DNA of 64,000 nt from Tritrichomonas musculus (GCA_039105265.1 JAPFFF010000004.1:2728001-2792000); one strand, 5' to 3'. Counted from the stretch's first letter, positions 1 through 11,187 are shown. Numbers and translations: made by a program. Notes: generated from the letters alone by a model not told the origin.

Positions 1-577
1 ATAAATTGTTTTTTAAATGGATTTTAAGATTTCAAAGTTGGGGTATTGTTAAAATAATATCGAAAAATTAAAAAACAGAAATTTCATTTTATTTTGGGAA
101 ATATTTAGGTAATCTTAAATATTTTGCTATAGGTAAAACACTTAATTCATGCTTTTAAAAAATATTAGATTGAATCATTGATAACATTTCTTTAAATTGA
201 ATTATTAATCTTTTTTTCAATAAAATGAAAATTGCCATCAAAGTCAATATTTGCATAAAAGTATGATATGATTTTTAAAAAATAGTTTATATTCATCTAA
301 TATAAAATCAAATAAAAATAATAGATTTTCATTTTCTTTAACCAATTTATGTAAAAGAACCATTTTACAAAAATTCTTAAAAAAGTTGACTTTAATTAGA
401 TTTTTTCCTCTTTCAAAAAGCCATTTGTAATATCCTTATCATTTATAATGTTTTATATACTGAGAACAATATAAATATGCATTAGATTTGCAAAAATAAA
501 GAGGTCACTTTTTGATATTATTTATCTTAAATAATGAAGATTTTCCCATTTTTTTTTTATATAAATAAAATTAGGTT
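1..577. other. AT-rich stretch, nothing recognised
   Basis: Extremely AT-rich sequence with frequent stops in all frames. I see no gene, RNA or repeat end before the element that starts at 590. Confidence 0.5.
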
Positions 578-589
578 TAAAAATATATA

Positions 590-737
590 CAGCTCGGAAT
601 TACTACTGCAGGCCCATTCAATTTTTTGTCTTCTTATGACTGCGATTTGGGATTTTGCTCAAAATTGTCAAATTAAAAATTTTTGATATATAAAAATTTT
701 GAAAAATTTTGCTTTCATTAAAATTTTGAGAAATTAT
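590..737 (+). repeat. Left arm of a 148-bp inverted repeat (partner 3541-3688)
   Basis: The first ~148 bp of the 590 element are repeated in inverse orientation at 3541-3688 with roughly 95% identity by eye. The same terminus thus occurs three times (590, 1537, 3688). Either a second element of the family ends at 3688, or a larger 590-3688 element exists. No clear target duplication supports the larger unit. Confidence 0.75.
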
Positions 738-1537
738 AACAAATAATTCAAAATGCTAACAAAAGCATTCAAAATTAATAAAATAATATAAATAAAGTAT
801 TCAAAATAATTAAAATAATAATAATAAAATATTCAAAAAATATATTTCTAAATAGAAAATTTCAGATTAGAATTCAAAATTAATTTATTTTTTCTGTATA
901 ATTATTTTTTGATTCCATTTAATTCTTAGTATTTAATATACAAATTTTCAATTTGCTTTAAATCAGTAAAAAAGTATGAATTAACTTAATGATAATGTGA
1001 ACATTAAAAAAATATTAGAAAGTTATAATTAATAAAATTTAATATATTATTGAATATTATATTCACCATAATATTAACCAATAACCTCTTTTAAGGCAAA
1101 AAATAGGTCAATAATAATTGAATTCTTATTACTGTAAACCGCTAACTGCAGTAATAACGGCTGCTTTTTCACCTATTTATGGTAAATTTGAATTGAATAC
1201 CTTATTACTGTAAACCGCTAACTGCAGTAATGGAAACTTTTTGGCCTTTTTAAAGTCAAATATTTTTGACCTTCAGATCGTTTATATTTGTATAACAATG
1301 AATGATAATTAAATCGAACTTTTTGAGAATAATATTATTATAAATGAATAAATCCAAGTTTTATTTTATCATAATTAAGAGAATGATACGATTTTCAACT
1401 AAAGAACACAATTAAAAAAATATTAAAATTTTAATTTTTAAATTTTTAAAAATTTTTGAAAATTTTTGAAAATTTTCAAATTGTTCCTTTATTTGCTTAT
1501 TACTGTAAAATAACGCAACAGTAATAATTCCGAGCTG
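590..1537. mobile_element. Non-autonomous TIR element with 12-bp target duplication
   Basis: The termini are inverted: the left end reads CAGCTCGGAATTACTACTG and the right end, on the other strand, CAGCTCGGAATTATTACTG. The 12-mer TAAAAATATATA flanks both sides directly (578-589 and 1538-1549). Inside lies a perfect 31-bp direct repeat (1125-1155 and 1201-1231, 76 bp apart) built on an ATTACTG...CAGTAAT core that echoes the termini. There is no coding frame. The duplication is longer than the 8-11 bp usual for MULEs, but part of the AT-rich match could be chance. A MULE-type MITE is the most likely class; the family is unassigned. Confidence 0.7.
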
Positions 1538-1621
1538 TAAAAATATATATCAAAAATTCTATTAGTTTGATTAAAACTCCATTATTTAGGATTTTGTTGA
1601 AAAAAAATTCTAAAAATGATA

Positions 1622-3051
1622 GGTAGACTTTTTTTTGGACAAAATCGGCACCTTTTACGGTAGACTCCAAAAAGGACAAAATCAGCAGGCCATTTATCTA
1701 TTCAAAATATATCAATAGAATTTGTTAAAAAAACAATAAACGTATGACCATTTATTTATTGAAAATCATTTTTTTTTATATTAAAGCATTCATATATACA
1801 GCAAGCTCGAGGTAATACAGACTTTTATCGATGATGTGTTCTACATGATCATAATCTCAATTCACTGTACATTAATTTGAATATCATATTAGCAAAAAAA
1901 CTTATTTTTTATATCAGAATTTTTTTCATTTTTAGTGATTTGTAGCCAAAAGTATGTCTATTAAGCCCAGAAAATAGTCATGTAGCTATTATTTTTATTT
2001 GTCTTTGTTTCTGGCAGATATCAAATTGAAATGAAATGCTAATACACGCATGTATGACCTTGCTCGCAGTAATCAAATGAATTATTTTCATATGAATTGT
2101 TCAATTTAACTCTATAGGAATACTTTTGGATAGTTTTCTTTTTTTCATTTATTATTCATAATTATATAAAAAATAGATTAAAACTAATCCAAATATTATC
2201 ATAATTCTATTTTAATAAACATTTATATATAATTATTTTATTTTTTTTATTTTCATTTTTGTAAAAAATTGATTTTGAATGTTTATTTGATGTAAAAGGT
2301 GCCGATTTTGGACTTTACAAAAAACGGTTATTGTAAAAGGGGTAGACTTTTTTTTGGACAAAATCGGCACCTTTTACAATAACCGTTTTTTGTAAAGTCC
2401 AAAATCGGCACCTTTTACATCAAATAAACATTCAAAATCAATTTTTTACAAAAATGAAAATAAAAAAAATAAAATAATTATATATAAATGTTTATTAAAA
2501 TAGAATTATGATAATATTTGGATTAGTTTTAATCTATTTTTTATATAATTATGAATAATAAATGAAAAAAAGAAAACTATCCAAAAGTATTCCTATAGAG
2601 TTAAATTGAACAATTCATATGAAAATAATTCATTTGATTACTGCGAGCAAGGTCATACATGCGTGTATTAGCATTTCATTTCAATTTGATATCTGCCAGA
2701 AACAAAGACAAATAAAAATAATAGCTACATGACTATTTTCTGGGCTTAATAGACATACTTTTGGCTACAAATCACTAAAAATGAAAAAAATTCTGATATA
2801 AAAAATAAGTTTTTTTGCTAATATGATATTCAAATTAATGTACAGTGAATTGAGATTATGATCATGTAGAACACATCATCGATAAAAGTCTGTATTACCT
2901 CGAGCTTGCTGTATATATGAATGCTTTAATATAAAAAAAAATGATTTTCAATAAATAAATGGTCATACGTTTATTGTTTTTTTAACAAATTCTATTGATA
3001 TATTTTGAATAGATAAATGGCCTGCTGATTTTGTCCTTTTTGGAGTCTACC
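1622..3051. mobile_element. Foldback element: two 682-bp inverted arms with 29-bp loop
   Basis: Bases 1659-2340 and 2370-3051 are inverted copies of each other with no mismatch at the places I compared; positions p and 4710-p pair throughout. The loop is 2341-2369. The first 37 bp (1622-1658) recur exactly at 2341-2377, so the element has one extra terminal copy outside the palindrome. The 8-mer AAATGATA directly flanks the whole unit (1614-1621 and 3052-3059), which marks it as an inserted element. The ends start GGTAGACT. No protein is encoded. An 8-bp duplication suits hAT, P or MULE classes; I cannot choose. Confidence 0.85.
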
Positions 3052-3540
3052 AAATGATATAAAAAGGTTATATGAAAACTTTTTGATAAAAAATAAAAAA
3101 ATTAAAAATTGTTATATCCTAAAATTATTTAGTTCTTTTTCTTATATTACTCTAAAAAAATATTTAATATAATATTTATTATTTATAAAGTGGGTAAAAT
3201 CTGTTTTAAGAACTCATTTATAGAAATGTTAAAAAATATATGATAATTAAAAACTCAAAGAAAATGCTTGAAAATAGAATATTTTTATTATTAGATGATG
3301 AAGTATATTTGTACAAATTTTCAAGGCAAAAATATATTTCTAAAGAAAATTAAGTTGTTTTTGTCCATTAATTTTTTTTTGTCTATACACTATATGATTA
3401 TCTTTAAATATAAATAAATATTTAATAATTGTATCGGTAAAATTAAAGATAATCTTATATAATTAAACATATCATAATATGATTAAATAAAAAACCTATT
3501 AAGTCCCAAAAAGTCCCAGCATATTGAGTCGGGACCCATC
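3052..3540. other. AT-rich spacer
   Basis: No open frame, RNA or repeat was recognised between the palindrome and the inverted arm at 3541. Confidence 0.5.
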
Positions 3541-3688
3541 TATAATTTCTCAAAACTTAAAAGAAAGCAAAATTTTTCAAAATTTTTATCATCAAAAATT
3601 TTTCATTTGACAATTTTAAGCAAAATCCCAAATCGCAGTCATAAGAAGACAAAAAATTGAATAGGCCTGCAGTAGTAATTCCGAGCTG
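3541..3688 (-). repeat. Right arm of the 148-bp inverted repeat
   Basis: Inverted copy of 590-737 ending CCGAGCTG at 3688. It shares the GC-richer core around the PstI-like CTGCAG site and the AAATCGCAGTCATAAG stretch. It marks the end of a second, related element. Confidence 0.75.
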
Positions 3689-3941
3689 TAATTTTTAATA
3701 TTAGAAATGTTAATATTTATGCATTATTTCAGGAATTCTTGAAATGATTGAATTTATCAAAAAGATTAATTAGTTCATTCAATCCATTGGTTAATTATCC
3801 AAATATTCATTTAGTATTTAATTGAAAAAATCAAAATGTTTCAAAATTAATTGACAATCAATAAAGATATTAATTAATTTACAATTGATTTTATTCAAAT
3901 GTGTCTCTCAAAATAATTGACCATTACTCAATACGAAAGAT

Positions 3942-4970
3942 ATGAATGATAAGTTCAATCCATCTCTAAACAATATTCAATCATCTTTTATATATTCGAT
4001 TCGCCAATATTTCTTAAATGATAGGAAAACGTATTATAATATTTCCAAGCCATTTATACTAATAATTATCTTCCAAATTTTATTATTTTTTTATTATTGT
4101 TTCTACTTGAATTTATACAAAAGAATGAGATTAGTTTTTCTTAATCAAGACCAAAGTATTTATGTTGTTTCTATTGTCAATACACCAAATTGGATTCGTT
4201 CAACAAATTTGTGGGAAAAGTGGGGTAAAAACTTTGTACAAAAATTTCAATCTAATGTTTTTAAATTTGTTTCATTTCAACAAAATGTTAATTTTTCAAA
4301 TAGACTTTTGATAACAGATGTACCAATTAAAAATTATCGGGGATTTTTTTATCTTTTCAATGCAGCTGTAGATGACTTTTTGCATAACACAAACTTTCAA
4401 TGGTTGTATAGGACAACAGAAGATTGTCTAGTTGATATTGATCTTTTTAATAAATATATGGAGAAATTAGCATCTAAATATTCTCCCTTGGTTCCTGTAT
4501 TAAAAGGGCATGCAGTTTTATATTCAAGTAAATTATTCTTTGTTCATGGAGGAAGCGGTTGGATTATGTCTCGTCGAGCAGCTCAAATTTATTATGATCA
4601 TCTCCAGCAATTACAAATTCAATATAATTCAAACCCAACATCTGGTGATGATGTTCTTTTTGGGTGGTTTGCATCCAGTTTTTTAAATTTATCATTTCAA
4701 GATATTGATGATCCTTATTTTCTTGGTTCTCCATACAAAGATTTTGAAGTTAACATTGTTCGTAACCAAAAATGGGAAAAGCTTCCAAATTGTACCAGAT
4801 CAAAAATTGATTTGATGAGACCAATAAAAGAAATTATTTTTTGGCACAGCGGAAGAAGAGATAATTATCCAATGAATATTGGAATTAAAGCAAAGGATGT
4901 TTATCCTCCAAATGTTTATTATGATCAATTTAGTCCTATTAGAAGATTGTGCATGAATAGACCAATATAA
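3942..4970 (+). CDS. Fringe/GT31-like type II membrane glycosyltransferase
   Basis: 342 aa from ATG 3942. A short N-terminal cytosolic part is followed by a strongly hydrophobic segment at residues 36-56 with no cleavable signal. This is the type II layout of Golgi glycosyltransferases. The lumenal part carries a TED triplet at 159-161 after WLYR, in the place of the metal-binding DDD motif of Fringe and core-1 galactosyltransferases. It also has GGSGWIMS at 203-210, matching the family's GGAGYxxS motif, and GDDVLFGW at 235-242, like the downstream EDV.G motif. By family it should add a hexose to glycoproteins in the Golgi. Donor and acceptor cannot be told. The gene stands alone between repeat clusters and is uninterrupted. 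The TED in place of DDD leaves activity open. Confidence 0.7.
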   Translation: MNDKFNPSLNNIQSSFIYSIRQYFLNDRKTYYNISKPFILIIIFQILLFFYYCFYLNLYKRMRLVFLNQDQSIYVVSIVNTPNWIRSTNLWEKWGKNFVQKFQSNVFKFVSFQQNVNFSNRLLITDVPIKNYRGFFYLFNAAVDDFLHNTNFQWLYRTTEDCLVDIDLFNKYMEKLASKYSPLVPVLKGHAVLYSSKLFFVHGGSGWIMSRRAAQIYYDHLQQLQIQYNSNPTSGDDVLFGWFASSFLNLSFQDIDDPYFLGSPYKDFEVNIVRNQKWEKLPNCTRSKIDLMRPIKEIIFWHSGRRDNYPMNIGIKAKDVYPPNVYYDQFSPIRRLCMNRPI

Positions 4971-5031
4971 TATTCTCTATTGTTAGTATAAAAATGTATA
5001 ATTAGATATCGATATTTTTATTGGTTGTCTT

Positions 5032-5130
5032 TTTTTTTTTTTTTTTTTTTTTTTGAACAATTTGTTGTACCTTTTACAACATTCAATTTTCTGAACGAAC
5101 ATATAATTTTTTCAAAAATAAATTCAATTT
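5032..5130 (+). repeat. Stray end of the GGTAGAC-type element family
   Basis: After a T-run of about 24, the sequence GAACAATTTGTTGTACC and the following TTTTACAACATTCAATTTT closely resemble the left terminus at 23041. The continuation resembles the decayed right terminus near 24600. No partner end is seen nearby, so this is a fragment. Confidence 0.5.
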
Positions 5131-5150
5131 TAAATGTTGTGAGAGGTCGG

Positions 5151-5325
5151 GGGAATCGTATTTTTCAACGCCACTTTTTGAGAACTTTTTAGCTTTTTGA
5201 ATACTTTTTTAATCCTTTTTCATTCAATTTTTGCTAAATAATGCATAATTATATAGTTCAAATAACTTCCCGATTCAACCAGCAATTCAAGGAACTCGAT
5301 TCGGCTTTGCACAGCCCCGTGATGA
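5151..5325 (-). repeat. Detached end of the element at 8119-11780
   Basis: About 175 bp match 8119-8292 at roughly 80% by eye, starting GGGAATCGTA and ending in the GC-richer tract CAGCCCCGTGATGATCAC. On the minus strand both copies can be read as a similar short peptide ending in an LNYI..MHYLAKIE-like tail. This is a dispersed repeat end separated from its element. Confidence 0.65.
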
Positions 5326-5727
5326 TCACTGGTGTGCATATTCCTGAAAAATTATGTAAAAATTTAAAAATTTATATCAAAAAAAGCAAATGTGGAGCTG
5401 CAGAGAGAGCATCTTAAAATGCATCTTTATCTTTAGAATCTTCATATGATACTTGTGATTCTATTGGAAGAGATATGTGACTTTGTTTAGTTTTACTTCG
5501 ATCATTTTAAATTTAAACTGAAACTTGTCGAACAGCTTTATGGATAATATTATTAATGTCTTTTATATATTATTTCAGCTTACTGCAGCCTTAGTAATCA
5601 AAAAATATTTAGTCATAATTCATTTTCTTGACCTGTTTCATTTAAAAAAAGAGGTCGGTATTAAAAGACATCGGCTGAAAATTCTTTCATATAGCTGAAA
5701 CAGCCCCAGTCAGTCAGTCCAGTACCA
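5326..5727. other. Spacer before the mariner remnant
   Basis: No gene recognised. The left terminus of the transposon whose transposase follows was looked for here and not found. Confidence 0.4.
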
Positions 5728-6867
5728 ATGCAACAAGTGCAGATAATTCCAATTTCACCAATGATAGTGCCATCAATGAATCCAATACAAATCAGAAATC
5801 ATTTTTAACCGACATTCAGAATACAAGTTCCTCAGCAAATTAGGATACAACACACACCTCCGAAACAGAGAATAACCTCTCCTTTAATAAATGCCAAGCC
5901 AAGGAGAAAAGCTAAATTAAATGAAAATGAAGTATATAAATATTACTTAACACATAAAGAATCACAAACACGTATAAAATACAAGATAGGACACCAAAGA
6001 CTAAAGAGAATAATTATGAATAAAGGCAAATACCATTCATAAATGAAAACAAATTCAAGTATTGATGACTTTATTGTTGAGCTTGTCTCATCAGGGAGGT
6101 TTGCATTTAGAATTTCGATAGCTGTTAAAAAAAAGTTTAATGTCAAAATTTCTAGAGATACAGTTATTAGAAGATTGAAAGAAAATAATTTCAAGTATCG
6201 AAAGAAATTCAAAGTTCCGGAATTAAAAGCATCACAAATTTTTCTGAGATATAATTTTTCAAATACTGTTATATATACCAGTGTTCAAGCTACAGAAGAC
6301 ACCGTATTTTCGGATGAGGCAAGGTTCTCGTTCCGACCTGATAATCAAACTCCTTAAACGATCAGATATATTACAAAGAGAGCCAGAATTTTACCAGGTT
6401 GGCCACCAAACTCTCCAGATATATCACCGATTGAAAATTTATGGTCGATTATGAAAAATCGATTAAATTCTCAAGATATCAAACCTAAAAATAAGAAAGA
6501 ATTGAAACAATTGATTCAAAAAGTTCACGATGATATATCATATGAAACAATAAATGATTTATTGGATACATTTCCATATAGAATTCAAATGGTGTATGAT
6601 CATGGAGGAAAAACTATTGAGCACATCATTCGAAAAAATTATTACCATATTCCAGAAAAATATATTGTTCCTGCAAATGAACGTCCACCAATACTAACTC
6701 AAGATACGTATATGATGATATACAAAGAGAATTTAGAAAACCCTCATAAATGGACACTGATTGCTCAAAAAGTTAGCCCATATCAAAAAGTGGATAGGAT
6801 AATCGTTAAAAACAAATCATTTGAAATTGAAAGGCGACTTGATGATTATCATAAACACAAAAAATAA
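5728..6867 (+). pseudogene. Decayed Tc1/mariner-type (DDE) transposase
   Basis: One frame holds recognisable transposase sequence from about 5728 to 6867, broken by three in-frame TAA codons (near 5804, at 6040 and at 6355). The N-terminal part is basic and helix-turn-helix-like. VFSDEARFSF (about 6307-6336) carries the first catalytic Asp. GWPPNSPDISPIENLW (from about 6400) is the hallmark of the third acidic site of Tc1/mariner enzymes. The stretch that should hold the second Asp (the QDNAPxH region) is missing, so an internal deletion lies around 6350-6390. The C-terminal section (6451-6867) stays open for 138 codons. No TIR pair was found around it. It was a plain cut-and-paste transposon and is now dead. 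Confidence 0.8.
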
Positions 6868-7087
6868 ATATGGCCAAATTCCATATGAAATTGAAAAGAT
6901 AATTGAATATGAAAGAGAAAATGAAATTGAAAATGAATATTATGAAGAAAGAGAAGAAAAGGAATTTGATTGTTATTATTATTATGAAGAAGAAGAATGC
7001 ATAGATTCAAATGAAAAAGAATACTATGATGAAGGTGATGCAGAATATGAATGTAGCAATGACGATGAAATGATGAATCCTTTTTAA
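6868..7087 (+). other. Acidic open stretch behind the mariner transposase
   Basis: In another frame, overlapping the end of the transposase from 6821, an 88-codon stretch is very rich in Glu, Asp and Tyr and ends at 7087. It may be an acidic tail of the same transposase displaced by a frameshift, or a simple-sequence artefact. No motif is present. Confidence 0.3.
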
Positions 7088-7150
7088 TCTTTGATTCAAA
7101 AAAAAATTTTTTTTACGTTAATTTTTAATTCAATTTTTGATATATTTTAT

Positions 7151-7513
7151 TTACGCTTTTCCCACATAATTTCGCACAAGGGTAATTTTTTTTAAACCTA
7201 GTTTATAATTAGCATAAATGTATAATAGTATTTGGATTTTAAATTCAATATAAAGAGATTGTGCATTGAAATTTAATGAATGATGACATAATTAAATATC
7301 ACGAAAATCGAGGTTAACGAATTTCGATGAAAATTTGTACAATCATTCTTTAATAAGGATATATAAACATATTTCGTTTATATTTCACGATCTCAAGAAC
7401 TTCCCCAAATAAATCATTTTCTTGTAATATTATAAAAATAAACGTACTTTTTTCTATATAAATTACCCTTTTATAAAATTACCCTTGTGCGAAATTATGT
7501 GAGAGAAGGGTAA
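7151..7513. mobile_element. 363-bp MITE with 39-bp inverted ends
   Basis: Bases 7151-7189 and 7475-7513 are inverted copies, 36 of 39 matching; the inner 27 bp are perfect (7163-7189 and 7475-7501). The core reads ATTTCGCACAAGGGTAA. The interior is AT-rich and non-coding. Because it lies directly downstream of the mariner remnant, it may be a deletion derivative of that transposon or simply a neighbour. No unambiguous TA duplication is visible. Confidence 0.75.
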
Positions 7514-8118
7514 TAAAAACAATTCAATTTTTATATTTTATTTTTCGATTAATTGAAATTTAAAGTTCGCAAATTTTAAACCTTTTAAAATAAAATAATA
7601 TTCTCAAATAAAAAAATAATTAATTTAATCATTCTCAAAAAATTTGAGAAGATTAAAATATGCGATTCAGTTTATTAAAATAAACAAGATAATCAATTAA
7701 AATGCAGGATAAATGAATAAATATGTGATATCATCAAGCATAAGTGATGCAAGTAGAAATATGATATATGAGCAGATTGAAAGAGTGGACTTAAGATTGT
7801 GATTACAACAAAATAGTTCGAAACTTAAAAATAACACTCAAACTTCTAATGATTTTGATAAATGTTCTTGAAAAGTTTAGTCAATCCAGATTCGGAATAA
7901 TCATTCCTGCAAATGGAAAAATATTCATATGAATATTCAAATAAAAATAACTTTTGGACATAACACAACATGATTTTTTTTAGTAAATACAATTCCTATT
8001 TGTTGTAAGAGACTTTGAAGCCAATTCTTTATATTTGATAATAAAAATATAATTGTTTCTTCACCTTTTTGGCTTTTCATTTAAGATAAGTGTTCATGTA
8101 GCTTATTAATAAAAAAAA
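7514..8118. other. AT-rich spacer
   Basis: No gene, RNA or element end recognised in these 605 bases. Confidence 0.45.
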
Positions 8119-8224
8119 GGGAATCGTATTTTTCTACACCTCTTTTTGAAAACTTTTAACTTTTTGAATACTTTTTTATTCATTTTTTATTCAATTTTTG
8201 CTAAATAATGCATAAATATATAGT

Positions 8225-8599
8225 TCAAATGGCTTCCCAATTCATCCAGTAATTCAAGGAACCAGATTCGGCTTCGCGCTTCCCCGTGGTGATCTCTTCT
8301 GGTTTGGTAGTACTCTGTCGTGGAACTGTTCGTGATACATTGCAGAGCTTACCATTACGTTTGGTGAATCGTTTTGTCGATTGCGGTATATCTTCATTAA
8401 GTGTTCTACTATCGAACTTACTAGCATTTGGATTGCGACGGAACAGAGTGTTGAGGGTTTTGTAGTCTTGTTTGGTTGTTAACTCGGTGATAGCTCGTTT
8501 AAGTACTGATAAGTCATCGGTAGTGTATAACTCTTCGAGAGTTGGTTGTCCATTGTATGGAGTTTGCTTTGCAAATGATGGATTCTTGGTCTTACTCAT
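8225..8599 (-). CDS. Small basic protein of the 8.1-11.8 kb element
   Basis: 124 aa, start ATG at 8599, 54 bp downstream of the 808-aa gene on the same strand. It is basic and Thr/Arg-rich with no recognised domain and no membrane segment. Its last part overlaps the dispersed repeat end that also occurs at 5151-5325. In that repeat a different frame is the more conserved-looking one, so the C-terminus given here may be accidental. Function unknown. Confidence 0.45.
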   Translation of the reverse strand: MSKTKNPSFAKQTPYNGQPTLEELYTTDDLSVLKRAITELTTKQDYKTLNTLFRRNPNASKFDSRTLNEDIPQSTKRFTKRNGKLCNVSRTVPRQSTTKPEEITTGKREAESGSLNYWMNWEAI

Positions 8600-8653
8600 T
8601 TCGATGGAATTAAACTTGCACGTTTATCACACAAAAACAATACTATACTCACA

Positions 8654-11080
8654 TTATAACACGAACGATACTAGTTTTCGTTTAGCAAATGGATGTCTCT
8701 TTTCGATACCGGTAACACGTTTAAACACACACTCTCGATCTTTCAATATATCATCCATCCACTTGTTGGACTTGCATTCGACGATATTGTCGTTAATTCG
8801 ACATTTAAGTAAGTTCATACACTTCCATCCGTAACAATCTAGTACTTCGACGACATCACCTTCTTTAACTATCTCATCGATCTTCTGGAGTTTATTACTG
8901 TTAATGTACTTGTGTTTAAAGAACACGTCATAATGATATTCTTTCGCCATCGATCGATTATATTCTTCATCTAAAGTAGAGTTCTCATAGACTTCATCAT
9001 CACCTTCATCTTCTTTTCGATCGTGATCGAATACATCTACGATATCCATTACTGGTTGTAGATTCTTGGTCTTTTTGTATGCTGTTCCATGCTTTTCGAT
9101 AATGAAACACCATAATCCAGTATCTCTTCCACAGATCTTATTGGTTTCATCTATCATATACCATTCGCCATATAATGAAGAAGATCGATCTAGACCTCCG
9201 CGATTATAGATGAAGTCTTTCAGTTCTCGATCTGCTTGGTATAACAATAATGGAGTCGATGTTGTTAATCTATTATCTGGACTAACTGCTAGTAGATATC
9301 GTGTCCGACACTTGGTAGATATATCTCTAAACCCATACACGTACATCTTAACGTTATCTTCCATATCCAACAATCTCTTGTGAAACGTTTTCGGTTTCAT
9401 TAACTCGGTTACTAAGTAATTACGTAGATGCATACGTAACTGTTTAGACGCTTGTATCTCTTCTTGTAGCTTGTCATAACTATCATTAATGGTTTTCACT
9501 ACAGAATCTACTTTATCGTTATCAGCTTTAACAGACTTAATCGTATCATCATGTTTCTTCATAAACATCTTCTCATCTTCTAACTCTTTCAAATATTGTT
9601 GTTCTATAGTGTTTCTCATTTTGGTGAGAATAAAATAGACTGTGGAGTCGATAAACTTAATTGGTACGTTCTCAGTCTTTAGGATCGATATGCTCTTGGT
9701 GTTAATAACTCTAAATTTCGTTATAACCAGATCTAGCTTGTATATTGGAGCAAATCGTTTATTACCATTCGTTAAGTATGTTACAAGCTCATCCAATTCG
9801 AATCGTTTAGTGATATTCGGTACGAGAACCTTCTCATAACAGCGTTCTCTTATTATTAACTCTTCCCCATCACGCTTACATGTAACTATTAGTATTGGAA
9901 GATTAAAACTAAACAGTTTAAGTACATTGTTTATGTAATTATCGGTGATGTTGTACAAGTAGAATCCATTTACCTTGCCGGTAATGTCGTTAACGAAGTA
10001 TGAGAACAGTGCTATTTTGTTATCTAAATCGACGACGAGTAAGTTATATGATAGTTTGTTTAACACAGACTTCCATTGGTTGTTAATGGGATTATGATAG
10101 ATTAACTCTTGTGGAAGTAGTTCGGTGAGATAGTTAAGATGGTTGTGGATATACTCTTCACTAACAGCATTGTTGTTTATATAGAACGTTATCTCCAATC
10201 GTAATAAACCTGTATCCAAACTATCGTTAATGCTGTTCCGTAACTGTTCATCTGGATTGTATAACCAATCCGCTATATGTGATCCGATCTTACCTCTAAC
10301 GGATGGACTCTCGATAGATTGGACGAACTTGTTATAGAATTTGTATCTAACTTTACCGTGTTCTGTGTTATGGATGAAGGTAAGACAGTTCTTACCAACT
10401 AGTTTGTCGTTGTCCATAATTACGTAGTCTCCATCGTTATTGGAACCTTCCATAACATAGTCGTTGTTGTCTATTAGATACTGGATCACCTCTTCTTTGT
10501 TAATAACACCAGCGAAGTCTTGTGTGAAGTCGATATCGTTAATGTAGATACCTTCATTGTTAAAGGATTTAATAGCTTCTTCGCTAGTAATTAAAGCAAA
10601 TACATCGTTAGCTGGAATCGCTGGTAATGCAACTTTAATGTACTGTTTATAGTATTCACCTTCTTTGCTACTATAAGTTGGTTTAATATATCGTTTGTTA
10701 ACGTTAATATCATGGGACTGAAATATTCGTTTAATCTTAGATGTGTGTTCTGCGAGGTACTTCGATAGATAATCGTTCTTGTTCTTGTTATGCGGATCTA
10801 TTGGAACCATGTAATAGAAGATAACGTTGTCGCAGAATCTATCACTTAATGGATTAAGTTTATGGTTGTTAGTAGATCTTTCTGTGAAATCTATATCGGA
10901 TATATTGTTCCAGTTAATCGTTTTCGTGAGATTATACAACATCGTTTCCGGTTTAAAGTTCTTGCGCTGTACGTGCTTTAACGGAATCGTTATCGAATAC
11001 GAACTAATATCGTTTATAGTAATCTCTTTACGAGTGTGGAAGTCGAGTTCGAATAATCTGGCTTCTTCTTCGCTGTTCAT
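8654..11080 (-). CDS. 808-aa element-encoded protein, possibly replication-related
   Basis: Uninterrupted 808 aa from ATG 11080, with codon use clearly more GC-rich than the host genes. I do not recognise the family with certainty. Residues 183-191 (IDFTQDFAG), 246-252 (YKFYNKF) and 294-300 (RLEITFY) follow the order of short motifs seen in some plasmid and phage rolling-circle Rep proteins. In those proteins a Tyr-containing KFYNK strand precedes an R-E-I strand, but no HUH pair was identified. Residues about 500-560 look like a coiled coil, and about 700-725 is acidic. It is followed by the 124-aa gene on the same strand. An alternative is an uncharacterised trichomonad repeat-family protein of other function. 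Confidence 0.5.
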   Translation of the reverse strand: MNSEEEARLFELDFHTRKEITINDISSYSITIPLKHVQRKNFKPETMLYNLTKTINWNNISDIDFTERSTNNHKLNPLSDRFCDNVIFYYMVPIDPHNKNKNDYLSKYLAEHTSKIKRIFQSHDINVNKRYIKPTYSSKEGEYYKQYIKVALPAIPANDVFALITSEEAIKSFNNEGIYINDIDFTQDFAGVINKEEVIQYLIDNNDYVMEGSNNDGDYVIMDNDKLVGKNCLTFIHNTEHGKVRYKFYNKFVQSIESPSVRGKIGSHIADWLYNPDEQLRNSINDSLDTGLLRLEITFYINNNAVSEEYIHNHLNYLTELLPQELIYHNPINNQWKSVLNKLSYNLLVVDLDNKIALFSYFVNDITGKVNGFYLYNITDNYINNVLKLFSFNLPILIVTCKRDGEELIIRERCYEKVLVPNITKRFELDELVTYLTNGNKRFAPIYKLDLVITKFRVINTKSISILKTENVPIKFIDSTVYFILTKMRNTIEQQYLKELEDEKMFMKKHDDTIKSVKADNDKVDSVVKTINDSYDKLQEEIQASKQLRMHLRNYLVTELMKPKTFHKRLLDMEDNVKMYVYGFRDISTKCRTRYLLAVSPDNRLTTSTPLLLYQADRELKDFIYNRGGLDRSSSLYGEWYMIDETNKICGRDTGLWCFIIEKHGTAYKKTKNLQPVMDIVDVFDHDRKEDEGDDEVYENSTLDEEYNRSMAKEYHYDVFFKHKYINSNKLQKIDEIVKEGDVVEVLDCYGWKCMNLLKCRINDNIVECKSNKWMDDILKDRECVFKRVTGIEKRHPFAKRKLVSFVL

Positions 11081-11187
11081 GTTTCATTTAAAGTAAAATG
11101 TTACATGCGGAGATGATCTTGTGCTAGTTTAATGCAGTAGTAGGAATAAAAAAGTTAAATTAAAATTGGTTTAGAATAGCTGGATCG

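Noticed and set aside
1622-3051. Palindrome as a sequencing or assembly fold-back artefact
   Set aside because: The 8-bp direct duplication on both outer sides and the extra left 37 bp argue for real transposition, though raw reads would be decisive.
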